From: Actinomycetospora sp.
GTDB lineage: Bacteria > Actinomycetota > Actinomycetes > Mycobacteriales > Pseudonocardiaceae
DNA length: 10,448 nucleotides
Direction: 5' to 3'
NCBI GenBank assembly: GCA_025925615.1
Contig: JAICLN010000119.1
Coordinates: 1 to 10,448 of the forward strand
Under the pieces are notes generated by a model that made no database searches, was not told where the DNA came from, and worked only from the letters and a program-made list of their open reading frames with translations. The position numbers were made by a program, and so were the translations under genes. Numbering within the stretch: the first letter of the stretch is position 1; every line of letters starts with the position of its first letter. Shown in pieces: positions 1 to 7,088 of this stretch.

Positions 1-1668
1 CGGGGGAGCGGGCGCGGCCGGGGCGCTCGAGGCGGGCGCGCCGAACGCCGAGGCCGCGTCCGGGACCGCGGTGACCGCGAGCGCGCCGCGGGCGTCCCGG
101 CCGACCACGACGGTCGCGACGGCGGTGCTCGGCACCGGCACCGTCGCGACGGCGGTCTCGCCGTTGTTCGTCCGGACGTCCATCGTCCAGGTCTTGGCGT
201 CGACCTCGGTGTACGAGGAGCCCGAGGCGTAGAGCAGGCCCTGGGCGAGCGCGCCGCCGCCGCGGGCGACGACGTCGACGGGCCCGACCCCGGCAGCCGC
301 CGACACCACGCGGACGAAGGCCTTGCCGGGCGGGGCGAGCGTGCTGCCGTCCGTGAGGACCTCGGCCTGCGGGGTGTCGTTCGGCCCCACGTCGACGAAG
401 GCGGCGGTCTGCGCCGTCCGCGGGCCGACCGCGACGTAGGCGGTGAGGGCCGGCGGGGATGACGGGGAGGCCCCGGCCGGACGGGCCTGGAGCGTGTAGA
501 CGCCGGGCGTGGCCGCAAGGTAGCTGCTGATGCCGCGGTAGCTGACGTCGGAGGCGACCTTCGTCAGGGGGAGCCCGGGGCCCTCGGCGTACATGTCGAC
601 CGCGCCGGTCGAGGGGGAGAGGTGCGCGACGCGCAGCACACCCTGGTCGCCGGTCGGCGGACCGAACAGCGGGAGCGCCGAGGGGAGCGCCGGGGTCTCG
701 ATCAGGCCTGCGAGCACGTCGGCGGGCGCGAGGAGGGGCGCCGACTGCGCGAGCGGATCGGTCGCGGTGAGCGGGGGGAGAGGCAGGGCCGGCAGCGCGA
801 TCGGAGGCAGCGCGATCGGAGGCAGGGCGACCGGAGGCCGGGGGACCGGAGGCAGCGACACCGACGGCACGGAGACCGCGGGCAGCGAGACAAGGGGGAG
901 GGATACCGAGGGAAGGGACACCGGGGGGACGGAGACCGACGGGACCTGCACCGCCGGGAGCGAGACGGGCGGCAACGAGACCGGCGGGACCTGGACCGCG
1001 GGCAGGGACGCGGCGGGGACCTGCACGGCGGGGACCTGCACGGCGGGGACCTGCACGGCGGGGACCTGCACGGCGGGGACCTCGGCCGCCGGCAGCCGGA
1101 CGGGAGGCACCTGGACGGCCGGCACCTGGACGGCGGGGAGGGCCGGGGCCGGCGCGGCCGGTGCCTTCGACGCGGGAGCGGACACCGCCTTCGGAGCCGC
1201 CCGGAGCACCCGCGGGACGAGCCCGCCGTGTGAACTGCGCTCCGACGACGAGTCGGATGCGGATGGCGAGTCGGAGGACCTCGAGTCCGCGCGCGACTTC
1301 GAGTCGGAGGACTTCGAGCCGGACGAGGACCCCGACCCCGACGAGGACCCCGACCCCGACGAGGACCCCCTCGAGCCCGACGACGAGGACCCCTTCGACC
1401 CGGAGCCCGAGTCACCCGGATGCGAGGAGGCCGAGCCCGAGGGACCGTCGCCCAGATCGAGGACCGCACCGCCGGACCCGGACCCGTGCGACCCCGATCC
1501 CGACCCGGAGGACGAGCCGCCCCCGTCGTCGTCGTGATCGGCGAGGAGCACCGGCCCCCCGGCCGCGAGCACCGTCGGAGGGCCGCCGGGCGCCGACGTC
1601 GTCGCCACCACGAGCCCGAAGGCCGAGGTCACCACCGCTGCCGTCGCCGCCCGCGCACTGCGTCTCAT
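1..1668 (-). CDS. Secreted DUF4397-domain surface protein with Ser/Gly stalk and Pro-Val pentapeptide repeats (3' end outside window)
   Basis: The frame is open for 556 codons from the ATG at 1668 to the left edge, so the C-terminus is missing. GGGAG lies 9 bases upstream (1678-1682), and a TGA (1684-1686) precedes the start in frame. Residues 1-35 read as an Arg-led hydrophobic export signal. Residues about 52-140 are Ser/Gly-rich with later Lys, Asp and Arg. Residues 177-301 are 25 pentapeptides of form [LV]-P-x-[VI]-x. From about residue 343 a DUF4397-type domain begins (RVAHLSPSTGAVDMY) and runs to about 545, where Ala/Pro-rich sequence starts. DUF4397 domains are beta-rich and typical of exported or wall-associated proteins. 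The layout (signal, flexible stalk, stiff repeat, folded domain) suggests a surface protein that holds its domain away from the membrane. The anchor, if any, is outside the window. No enzymatic role is visible. The family call is confident; the function is unknown. Confidence 0.88.
   Translation of the reverse strand, partial: MRRSARAATAAVVTSAFGLVVATTSAPGGPPTVLAAGGPVLLADHDDDGGGSSSGSGSGSHGSGSGGAVLDLGDGPSGSASSHPGDSGSGSKGSSSSGSRGSSSGSGSSSGSGSSSGSKSSDSKSRADSRSSDSPSASDSSSERSSHGGLVPRVLRAAPKAVSAPASKAPAAPAPALPAVQVPAVQVPPVRLPAAEVPAVQVPAVQVPAVQVPAVQVPAASLPAVQVPPVSLPPVSLPAVQVPSVSVPPVSLPSVSLPLVSLPAVSVPSVSLPPVPRPPVALPPIALPPIALPALPLPPLTATDPLAQSAPLLAPADVLAGLIETPALPSALPLFGPPTGDQGVLRVAHLSPSTGAVDMYAEGPGLPLTKVASDVSYRGISSYLAATPGVYTLQARPAGASPSSPPALTAYVAVGPRTAQTAAFVDVGPNDTPQAEVLTDGSTLAPPGKAFVRVVSAAAGVGPVDVVARGGGALAQGLLYASGSSYTEVDAKTWTMDVRTNNGETAVATVPVPSTAVATVVVGRDARGALAVTAVPDAASAFGAPASSAPAAPAPP
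766..1140 (-). repeat. 15-bp tandem repeat encoding 25 [LV]PxVx pentapeptides
   Basis: The array is exactly 375 bases, 25 units of 15. Four adjacent units at 1021-1080 are identical in DNA (ctgcacggcggggac, VPAVQ on the coding strand). Flanking units drift to VPPVS, LPSVS, LPAVS and LPPIA. Identical units in the N-proximal part and diverged ones toward the DUF4397 domain suggest recent expansion at that end. Proline every fifth residue should give an extended, non-globular rod. Confidence 0.9.
1322..1369 (-). repeat. 18-bp direct repeat in the Ser/Gly stalk
   Basis: The unit gacgaggaccccgacccc is present twice exactly (1322-1339 and 1340-1357), followed by the first 12 bases of a third. On the minus strand it encodes a Gly-Ser-rich hexapeptide of the stalk. 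The length could vary by slippage. Confidence 0.75.
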
Positions 1669-1908
1669 CGAGCGCCGCTCCCGTCACGTTCCGGCCGCTC
1701 CCGCGTCTCGAGAGCGATCACTCGATGGGGGAACGACGCTCACCCGTTCGCGTGACGCCGAAAGCGCGGACACCGGAGTGTGACGAGCGGCGTCAGCAGC
1801 CCCGGACGCGAAGCCTGCGCTCCGACAGCGAGCCTCGTGCCAGGCATCGTCAGGTGATCGTCAGCGGAGCGCCGGTCGTGGGGCCCGCGGTCGGGGACCG
1901 TGGAGGGC
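1669..1908. promoter_or_regulatory. Divergent intergenic region between DUF4397 and DUF2252 genes
   Basis: About 240 bases without a convincing ORF. It holds a tandem octamer box at 1846-1864 (separate entry). Three short inverted repeats are also visible: TCGAG-N8-CTCGA at 1708-1725, GAACG-N9-CGTTC at 1731-1749, and TGACG-N5-CGTCA at 1781-1795. The first two lie 40-80 bases upstream of the DUF4397 start and could be regulator sites for it. I see no clear -10/-35 pair for either gene. Confidence 0.45.
1846..1864 (+). promoter_or_regulatory. Tandem ATCGTCAG box upstream of DUF2252 (putative response-regulator site)
   Basis: ATCGTCAG at 1846-1853 is repeated exactly at 1857-1864, an 11-bp period with a 3-base spacer (gtg). 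The box ends 44 bases before the ATG at 1909. The same box, with one base changed over 20 bp, lies 44 bases before the PBP start. Direct repeats with a one-helical-turn period are the known binding geometry of OmpR/PhoB-family regulators; the identity of the regulator is inference. Confidence 0.6.
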
Positions 1909-3258
1909 ATGAGCGACGTGGTCCACCACCTCGAGACCGAGGACACCGACGAGCGCACCCGCACCATCATCGACACCCTCCTCGACAACTCCGCGGACCT
2001 CATGGTCGCGAGCCCGGCCGCGTTCCGCGCGAAGTTCCGGAAGATGGCCGCTGACCCCTTCGCGTTCTACCGCGGCAGTGCCTGGCTGTTCTACGCCGAC
2101 CTGGCCCGGCTCGAGGATCCGTGGGTCGACGAGCGCACGCGGCGGGTGTGGATCCAGGGTGACCTGCACGCCGGCAACTTCGGCACCTCGATGGCTGGCG
2201 ACGGCGCGCTCGTGTTCGGGGTGAACGACTTCGACGAGTCCTACCTCGGGCACTTCACCTGGGACATCGAGCGGCTCGTGGCCAGTGTCGCGCTCCTCGG
2301 GTGGGCGAAGGCGTTCTCCAACGCCGAGATCGACGATCTCGTCGCCGGCTACGTCCGGAGCTACCTGGCCGCGGTGCGCTCGTTCAGCGGCACCCGGGGC
2401 GAGATCGAGCTCTCGCTGCGGCGGGGCACCACCACTGGAGTGGTGCACGACGCCCTGGTGCGCGCCCGTCACCGGAACCGGGAGACGCTGCTGGCGTCGC
2501 TGACCGAGGTCGAGGGGGAGGGGCGGGTGTTCCGCGACGGTGCGGGCGTCCGCCGGCTGGGGGACGAGGAGAGGGTCGAGGTCGAGGCCGCGTTCGGGCG
2601 CTACCGGGCGACGATCCCGCGGGGCAAGCGGCTCCCCGACGCGGCCTACACCGTCGTGGACGTCGTGGGTCGCAGCGGGTTCGGGATCGGCAGTGCGGGA
2701 CTGCCCGCGTACACGGTGCTCGTCGAGGGATTCGACGAGGCCCTCGAGAACGACGTGCTGATCTCCATGAAGCGGGCCGTGCCGCCCGCGCCGAGCCGGA
2801 TCGTCGACGACGAGCGCACCCGCTCGGCGTTCACCGATCACGGTCATCGCACCGCGACCTCCCAGCGGGCCCTCCAGGCGCAGGCCGACCGGTTCCTCGG
2901 CCACACCCGGATCGCCGGGGTCGGTTACGTGGTGGCGGAGCTCTCGCCCTACGAGACCGACCTGGACTGGGACGAGGTCACCGAGCCGGAGGACGCCGCG
3001 GAGGTCCTGGCCCATCTGGGGCGGGCGACGGCGAAGGCCCACTGCGTGTCCGATGCGGACGCCGAGACGGACCTGGTCCCGTTCCAGGTCGAGGACGCCG
3101 TGCTGGCGGTGCTCGAGGGCCGGGAGGCGGACTTCGTCGACGCGATGACGCGTTTCGCGCGCCGGTACGCCGCGCGGGTCCGCGACGATCACCGGCTGTT
3201 CGTGGAAGCCTTCCGCAGCGACCGGATCCCCGGCGTCACGAGCACCCACCGAGCCTGA
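1909..3258 (+). CDS. DUF2252 family protein (kinase-like fold)
   Basis: A 449-residue protein, the usual size for DUF2252. Numbered from the ATG at 1909, it carries the family hallmarks DPFAFYRGS (49-57), QGDLHAGNFG (83-92) and GVNDFDE (104-110). The GDLHxxN and DFD pattern resembles the catalytic and metal-binding loops of aminoglycoside-phosphotransferase/protein-kinase-like folds. ATP-dependent phosphotransfer is therefore plausible, but no substrate is established for this family. There is no signal peptide or membrane segment, so it is cytoplasmic. The start is uncertain: GTG at 1900 is in frame, and GTG at 1918 has GGAGGG 10 bases upstream. I chose ATG 1909 because its TGGAG context and its 44-base distance from the octamer box match the PBP gene. 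The gene stands alone and converges on the PBP gene. The shared upstream box suggests co-regulation with envelope genes. Confidence 0.88.
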   Translation: MSDVVHHLETEDTDERTRTIIDTLLDNSADLMVASPAAFRAKFRKMAADPFAFYRGSAWLFYADLARLEDPWVDERTRRVWIQGDLHAGNFGTSMAGDGALVFGVNDFDESYLGHFTWDIERLVASVALLGWAKAFSNAEIDDLVAGYVRSYLAAVRSFSGTRGEIELSLRRGTTTGVVHDALVRARHRNRETLLASLTEVEGEGRVFRDGAGVRRLGDEERVEVEAAFGRYRATIPRGKRLPDAAYTVVDVVGRSGFGIGSAGLPAYTVLVEGFDEALENDVLISMKRAVPPAPSRIVDDERTRSAFTDHGHRTATSQRALQAQADRFLGHTRIAGVGYVVAELSPYETDLDWDEVTEPEDAAEVLAHLGRATAKAHCVSDADAETDLVPFQVEDAVLAVLEGREADFVDAMTRFARRYAARVRDDHRLFVEAFRSDRIPGVTSTHRA

Positions 3259-3259
3259 G

Positions 3260-3283
3260 GCCGACCGCCGCGTACCGATCGGC
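3260..3283 (-). terminator. Hairpin filling the gap between convergent genes
   Basis: GCCGACCG (3260-3267) pairs with CGATCGGC (3276-3283) across an 8-base loop. On the minus strand all 8 pairs form, one as G-U; on the plus strand one pair is a C-A mismatch. It occupies nearly all 25 bases between the DUF2252 and PBP stop codons. There is no T-tract, as is common in high-GC actinobacteria. The better pairing on the minus strand favours a role in ending the PBP transcript. Confidence 0.55.
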
Positions 3284-5290
3284 TCACGGGCCAACGGCCG
3301 GTCCGGGCCGGGCGGGCAACGGGGTCATCATCGTGTACCAGGTGCGGGCGGGGAGGGATCCGCCGGTGAGATCGCCGGTCTCGCACGTGCGAACCGGGTC
3401 GAGGCAGACCGGCTGCGGAGCCCCGCGGTCGGAGAACGTCATCACCGACGCGGCGTAGCGGTCGGTCGCCCCGAGGAAGGCCGCCGAGGCGGATCGCTGG
3501 GTCGTGCCGGTCTTGCTGATCATCGGCCGATGCCATCCGGCGGCGTCGGCGGCCCCGGCCGAGGTGCCGACGGTGTGGTCGTCGCCGAGGGCGGAGCGCA
3601 GCGCGGCGGCGACGTCGGGGGACACGGCGCGCGCGCAGGCCTGCCGCGGGATCCCGACCGCGGTGCCCGTGCGGTCGGTGACGGAGGTGAGCAGGCTCGG
3701 GGGGCACCAGACGCCCCCGGAGACGATCGTGGCGGCGACGTTCGCGAGGTCGAGCGGACTGGTCGGGTCGGGCCCGAGGGTGAACGAGGCCCGGTGCCCG
3801 GCGACGACCTCGTCGGCGAGGCTGCGCCCGTCGGGCCCCCGCGCGGCCAGCGTCGTCCGCAGTCCGAGCCGGCGGGCCACGTCGACGATCGGGGCGATCG
3901 ACCCGATGCGGTCCTCGAGCGCGACGAACGGCGTGTTGGGCGAGACCGCCAGGGCGTGCCGCACCGTCAGGCGGTCGTCGTACGACCCCAGGTTCTCCAC
4001 GCTGTAGCGGCGGCCGAAGGCCGTGGAGGTGTAGCGGGCGGGGACGTCGAGGACGGTGTCGGGGGTGACCAGTCCCCGTTCCAGCGCCGCGGCCACGGTG
4101 AAGATCTTGTAGATCGACCCTGCGCCGCGCAGGGGCGCGGTGACCAGCGGCAGCGCGCTCTGCCCGTCGTTCCGGTCGTTGCCGTAGGTCCGGTTGGCCG
4201 CCAGCGCCAGCACCGGGCGACGTTCGGTGCCCGGAGCGACCACCGCGGTCACATCGGCGACGCCGCCGGTGCCCGGTGCGGCGTCGAGCGTGGCCCGGCG
4301 GGCCCGGGTCGTGACGCGCGGGTCGAGGGTGGTGTCGACCGTGTAGCCGCCGGTGGCCAGCGCGTCGTGGTCGAGCCCGAGTCCGGCGAGGCGGTCGAGG
4401 GCGGCGCGGCAGAAGAAGCCGGTGCCGGGCCGCGCGCCGGTGCAGCCCTCGGGTGGCACGTGCGGGTCCGGGCGCACCCCGAGCGGTGCCGCGCGGGCCG
4501 CTGCGGCCTGGGACGAGGCGAGGGAACCGACCTCGAGCATCGCCTGGATCACCTCGTCGCGCCGGGCGCGCGCCTGGTCCGGATGGGTCGCGGGGTCGTA
4601 GCCGCCGGGCGAGCGCACCAGGCCGGCGAGCAAGGCCGCCTGGGGCACCGTCAGGGCGTCGGCGTCGACGCCGAAGTACGTCCGGGCCGCGGCCTGGACG
4701 CCGTAGGCACCGTTCCCGAAGTAGACCAGGTCCAGGTACCGGGTGAGGATCTGCTGCTTGTCGAGCCGTCCCTCGACCCGACGGGCGAGCCGCACCTCGG
4801 TGAGCTTGCGGGCGAGCGTGTCGGCGGTCGCGGCCTCCCGCTCGGCCGGGGTGTCGGCGAGCGCGTAGAGCCGGAGGTTCTTGACGTACTGCATCGTGAT
4901 CGTCGACGCGCCCTGACCCTCGAGCGGTGTGCCGCGGACCGCGTTGCTCACCAGCGCCCGCGCCAGCCCGTGCCAGTCGACGCCGTCGTGGACGAAGAAC
5001 CGGCGGTCCTCGATGGCGACGATCGCCGCCTTCATCGTCCGGGCGATCCCGGCCGCCGGAACCGGCAGCCGGAAGCGGCGGTAGAGGTACGCGATCGGGG
5101 CGCCGGTGTCGTCGAGGAGCACCGAGGCGGCGTCCGGCCGGGCCTGCGCCAGCGACGCACTCGTCGCGCCGATCCCCGTACTCGCCCGCGCGAGCAGCGC
5201 GGCGCCCCCGACGGCCGGGGGTGCCAGCAGCAGCGCCACCACGGTCCCGGCCACCGCACACACGCCGAGTGCCCGTGTCGTCAGCCCCAT
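3284..5290 (-). CDS. Class A penicillin-binding protein (bifunctional glycosyltransferase/transpeptidase)
   Basis: A 668-residue protein with one N-terminal membrane helix (about 9-34) and both catalytic domains outside the cell. The glycosyltransferase family 51 domain shows EDRRFF with the catalytic Glu at 94, GASTITMQ (127-134), RKLTEVRLA (161-169) and the YFGNGAYG region (190-197). The transpeptidase domain shows all three motifs: SIYK with nucleophile Ser392, SPN at 450-452 and KTG at 593-595. It should polymerise lipid II into glycan strands and cross-link the stem peptides. Two cysteine pairs (283/294 and 629/636) could form disulfides. The start is the first ATG after an in-frame TGA; its GGAG lies only 2 bases upstream, which is unusually close. 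Upstream is the tandem octamer box, and the lipoprotein/HtrA operon is divergent. No cytoplasmic N-terminal extension of note and no PASTA domain are seen. It is a complete gene; which PBP paralogue it is cannot be told from one window. Confidence 0.95.
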   Translation of the reverse strand: MGLTTRALGVCAVAGTVVALLLAPPAVGGAALLARASTGIGATSASLAQARPDAASVLLDDTGAPIAYLYRRFRLPVPAAGIARTMKAAIVAIEDRRFFVHDGVDWHGLARALVSNAVRGTPLEGQGASTITMQYVKNLRLYALADTPAEREAATADTLARKLTEVRLARRVEGRLDKQQILTRYLDLVYFGNGAYGVQAAARTYFGVDADALTVPQAALLAGLVRSPGGYDPATHPDQARARRDEVIQAMLEVGSLASSQAAAARAAPLGVRPDPHVPPEGCTGARPGTGFFCRAALDRLAGLGLDHDALATGGYTVDTTLDPRVTTRARRATLDAAPGTGGVADVTAVVAPGTERRPVLALAANRTYGNDRNDGQSALPLVTAPLRGAGSIYKIFTVAAALERGLVTPDTVLDVPARYTSTAFGRRYSVENLGSYDDRLTVRHALAVSPNTPFVALEDRIGSIAPIVDVARRLGLRTTLAARGPDGRSLADEVVAGHRASFTLGPDPTSPLDLANVAATIVSGGVWCPPSLLTSVTDRTGTAVGIPRQACARAVSPDVAAALRSALGDDHTVGTSAGAADAAGWHRPMISKTGTTQRSASAAFLGATDRYAASVMTFSDRGAPQPVCLDPVRTCETGDLTGGSLPARTWYTMMTPLPARPGPAVGP

Positions 5291-5300
5291 GACTCCAGAC

Positions 5301-5410
5301 GATCACGAGTCCACGCTCCTGCCCGGTGCGCCACCTGACGATCCCCTGACGATGGCCGTCATGCGGGTCCGCACGCCGCGCGCCGCCGGCCGCTCGGGGT
5401 ACTCGTGATC
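5301..5410. repeat. Perfect 10-bp inverted repeat bracketing the divergent promoter region
   Basis: GATCACGAGT at 5301-5310 is the exact reverse complement of ACTCGTGATC at 5401-5410, with 90 bases between. Read in the direction of each gene, ACTCGTGATC lies 10 bases before the PBP ATG and 1 base before the lipoprotein GTG. The symmetric placement suggests matching promoter or operator elements for the two divergent transcripts. Confidence 0.5.
5335..5353 (-). promoter_or_regulatory. Tandem ATCGTCAG box upstream of the PBP gene
   Basis: On the minus strand ATCGTCAG is read from 5353 to 5346 and again from 5342 to 5335, an 11-bp period with spacer ggg. It ends 44 bases before the PBP ATG and begins 58 bases before the divergent lipoprotein GTG, so it could serve both. 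A third, one-mismatch copy (ATCGTCTG) lies at 5303-5296 close to the PBP start. Confidence 0.6.
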
Positions 5411-5411
5411 C

Positions 5412-5996
5412 GTGCAGCGACGCCTCCTCCTCGCCAGCCTCGCCCCCACGGTGGTCCTCCTGCTGGGGGTCCTCGCCGCGTGCAGCGACAACTCGCGCCC
5501 CGCGCCTCGGGCCCCGCACCCGATGAGTCCCGAGAACGCCTCCCGACCGCCCACCCCGCAGACCTGGCTCGACCAGGTCTGCTCGGCGCTCGGTCCCGCC
5601 GGACGGACCGAAGCGCCCGTCCCCGACGTCGTCGTGTCCGATCTGCCGGGTTCCCGTGACCGGGTGGTGGCGTACCTGTCGTCGCGCATCGACGCCTTCG
5701 ACGCCGCCGCGGACGGGATCAACGCGGCCGGGCCGGCCCCGACCGACGGCGGCCAGTTGGTCACCGAGCCGGTGGTCCGGCTGCTGCGCGAGCGGGCCGC
5801 CACGACGACGAGGTTGCGTGCGGACCTGCAGGCGGTGCCCGACGTCGCACCGCAGACGTTGTTCGAGACCCTCACCCGGGTCCACGACCAGATGGTGCTC
5901 GTCGGTCGGGCCCCCGTCCTGCGTGAGCTCGCGCTGCCGCCGGACCTGGCCCGCAGCGCCGCCACGGTCCCGTCGTGCACGGCGCTCGACCGATGA
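5412..5996 (+). CDS. Unrecognised lipoprotein, first gene of an operon with HtrA
   Basis: A 194-residue protein starting at GTG 5412, the first start after an in-frame TGA (5406-5408); the ribosome site is weak (GGGG 12 bases upstream). The N-terminus is a classic lipoprotein signal: Arg3-Arg4, a hydrophobic stretch, then lipobox L21-A22-A23-C24. The mature part begins with a Pro-rich linker, then TWLDQVC, then largely helical sequence. Mature cysteines at 57 and 189 lie near the two ends and could form a disulfide. I recognise no family. The stop codon overlaps the start of the HtrA-like gene, so the two products are probably made together. A role as a partner, substrate or regulator of the protease at the outer membrane face is inference from this coupling only. 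Confidence 0.8.
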   Translation: MQRRLLLASLAPTVVLLLGVLAACSDNSRPAPRAPHPMSPENASRPPTPQTWLDQVCSALGPAGRTEAPVPDVVVSDLPGSRDRVVAYLSSRIDAFDAAADGINAAGPAPTDGGQLVTEPVVRLLRERAATTTRLRADLQAVPDVAPQTLFETLTRVHDQMVLVGRAPVLRELALPPDLARSAATVPSCTALDR

Positions 5997-7033
5997 GCGG
6001 GGCGAGGTCGGTGACCCCGACGAGGGCCCGGCGCGCGCTGTTCGTCCTCGCCTCGCTCGTCGCCGCGGTCGGGCTGCTGGCCGGCTGCTCCCAGGCCCCT
6101 TCTGCCCCGTCCGCCCCGGCCGCCCCCGCACCGGTGACGTCCGGGCCCACCCCGGCGCTCCCGGATCTGGTGGCGCAGGTCGAGCCGAGCGTGGTGACCG
6201 TGCGGGTGCCCACGGGTCTCGGCAGCGGCGTGGTCTACCGGCCCGACATCATCGTCACCAACCAGCACGTCGTCGGGGACGCACGGGAGGTGTCGCTGCA
6301 GTTCGCCGACGGTTCCAGCGCCCCGGGGCAGGTGCTCGCCGCGGACCGGGTCAGCGATCTGGCCGTGATCCGCAGCGCGCGGGGTGGCCTACCGCCGCTG
6401 CCGGTGCGCACCGACCTGCCCCGGCAGGGCGAGACCGCCCTCGCGCTGGGGAGCCCGCTCGGCCTGGAGAACACCGTGACGGCCGGCATCGTCTCCGCGG
6501 TCGGCCGAGAGCTCCCTCAGCAGAGCTCCGGCAGTGCCGCCGGCCTCATCCAGACCGACGCGCCCATCTCGCCGGGGAACTCCGGGGGCGCGCTGGTCGA
6601 CGGGCACGGCAACCTCATCGGCATCAACGAGATCTACATCCCGCCGGGCGCCGGGGCGGTGTCGCTCGGCTTCGCCATCCCCTCGGTCACGGTGGTCGAC
6701 GCCGTGGACCAGCTGCTGAGCCGTGGCTCGGTCACCCACCCCTACCTGGGCGTCTCCCTGACCCAGCTGACCGACCAGGTGCGTGACCGGCTCGGCGTCC
6801 GGGCCGCCACGGGTGCCGTGGTCCTCGACGTCGCCCCCGGCAGTCCCGCCCAGCAGGCTGGTCTCCAGGCCGGGGACGTCATCACCGCCTTCGCCGGTGC
6901 GCCGGTCGCCTCGGTGCAGGACGTGGTCTCACGCCTCGCGCGGACCACGCCGGGCCAGCAGGTACCGGTCGTCGTCGCCCGCGGGGCCACGACGGTGAAC
7001 CCGACGGTGACGGTGGCGGAGCGGCCGGCCTGA
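5993..7033 (+). CDS. HtrA/DegP-like serine protease (S1C trypsin domain plus PDZ), lipoprotein
   Basis: A 346-residue exported protease. The ATG at 5993 overlaps the preceding stop as ATGA, which sets the start and implies translational coupling. The lipobox is L29-A30-G31-C32, so the mature protein is probably lipid-anchored outside the membrane rather than held by the helix many actinobacterial HtrAs use. A Pro/Ala/Ser-rich linker runs to about residue 55. The trypsin-like domain has the full triad: His92 in TNQHVVG, Asp122 in RVSDLAVI and Ser197 in SPGNSGG. A single PDZ domain (about 250-335) starts at YLGVSL and contains GSPAQQAGLQAGD. Family members degrade or refold damaged exported proteins and respond to envelope stress. 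The neighbours (the upstream lipoprotein and the divergent PBP) fit an envelope maintenance role. All catalytic residues are present. Confidence 0.95.
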   Translation: MSGARSVTPTRARRALFVLASLVAAVGLLAGCSQAPSAPSAPAAPAPVTSGPTPALPDLVAQVEPSVVTVRVPTGLGSGVVYRPDIIVTNQHVVGDAREVSLQFADGSSAPGQVLAADRVSDLAVIRSARGGLPPLPVRTDLPRQGETALALGSPLGLENTVTAGIVSAVGRELPQQSSGSAAGLIQTDAPISPGNSGGALVDGHGNLIGINEIYIPPGAGAVSLGFAIPSVTVVDAVDQLLSRGSVTHPYLGVSLTQLTDQVRDRLGVRAATGAVVLDVAPGSPAQQAGLQAGDVITAFAGAPVASVQDVVSRLARTTPGQQVPVVVARGATTVNPTVTVAERPA

Positions 7034-7088
7034 CGCCCACCGCGCTCGTGCGAGGCGGACGGTCTGCTCGACGGGCACGATCGGCGTC

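Noticed and set aside
593..1537. Plus-strand 314-codon open frame rich in TGG/TAG-like Gly-Thr and Asp-Pro repeats
   Set aside because: It is the antisense shadow of the repeat region of the DUF4397 gene; the repeats make several frames open. The minus frame has a signal peptide, a ribosome site and a recognisable domain.
1861..3294. Minus-strand 477-codon open frame opposite DUF2252
   Set aside because: Antisense shadow; DUF2252 motifs in the plus frame are unambiguous.
3530..5338. Plus-strand 602-codon open frame opposite the PBP gene
   Set aside because: Antisense shadow of a complete, motif-rich PBP; composition is Val/Gly/Arg/Glu-biased without recognisable motifs.
3189..6131. Minus-strand 980-codon open frame
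   Set aside because: It overlaps the PBP gene in another frame and runs on through the antisense of the lipoprotein; its Arg/Gly/Pro-rich composition is typical of off-frame GC-rich sequence and has no domain.
7034..7088. Possible terminator between HtrA and the CoA-transferase
   Set aside because: The only inverted sequence (CTCGTGCGAG) leaves a loop too small or a stem too short to support a terminator call.
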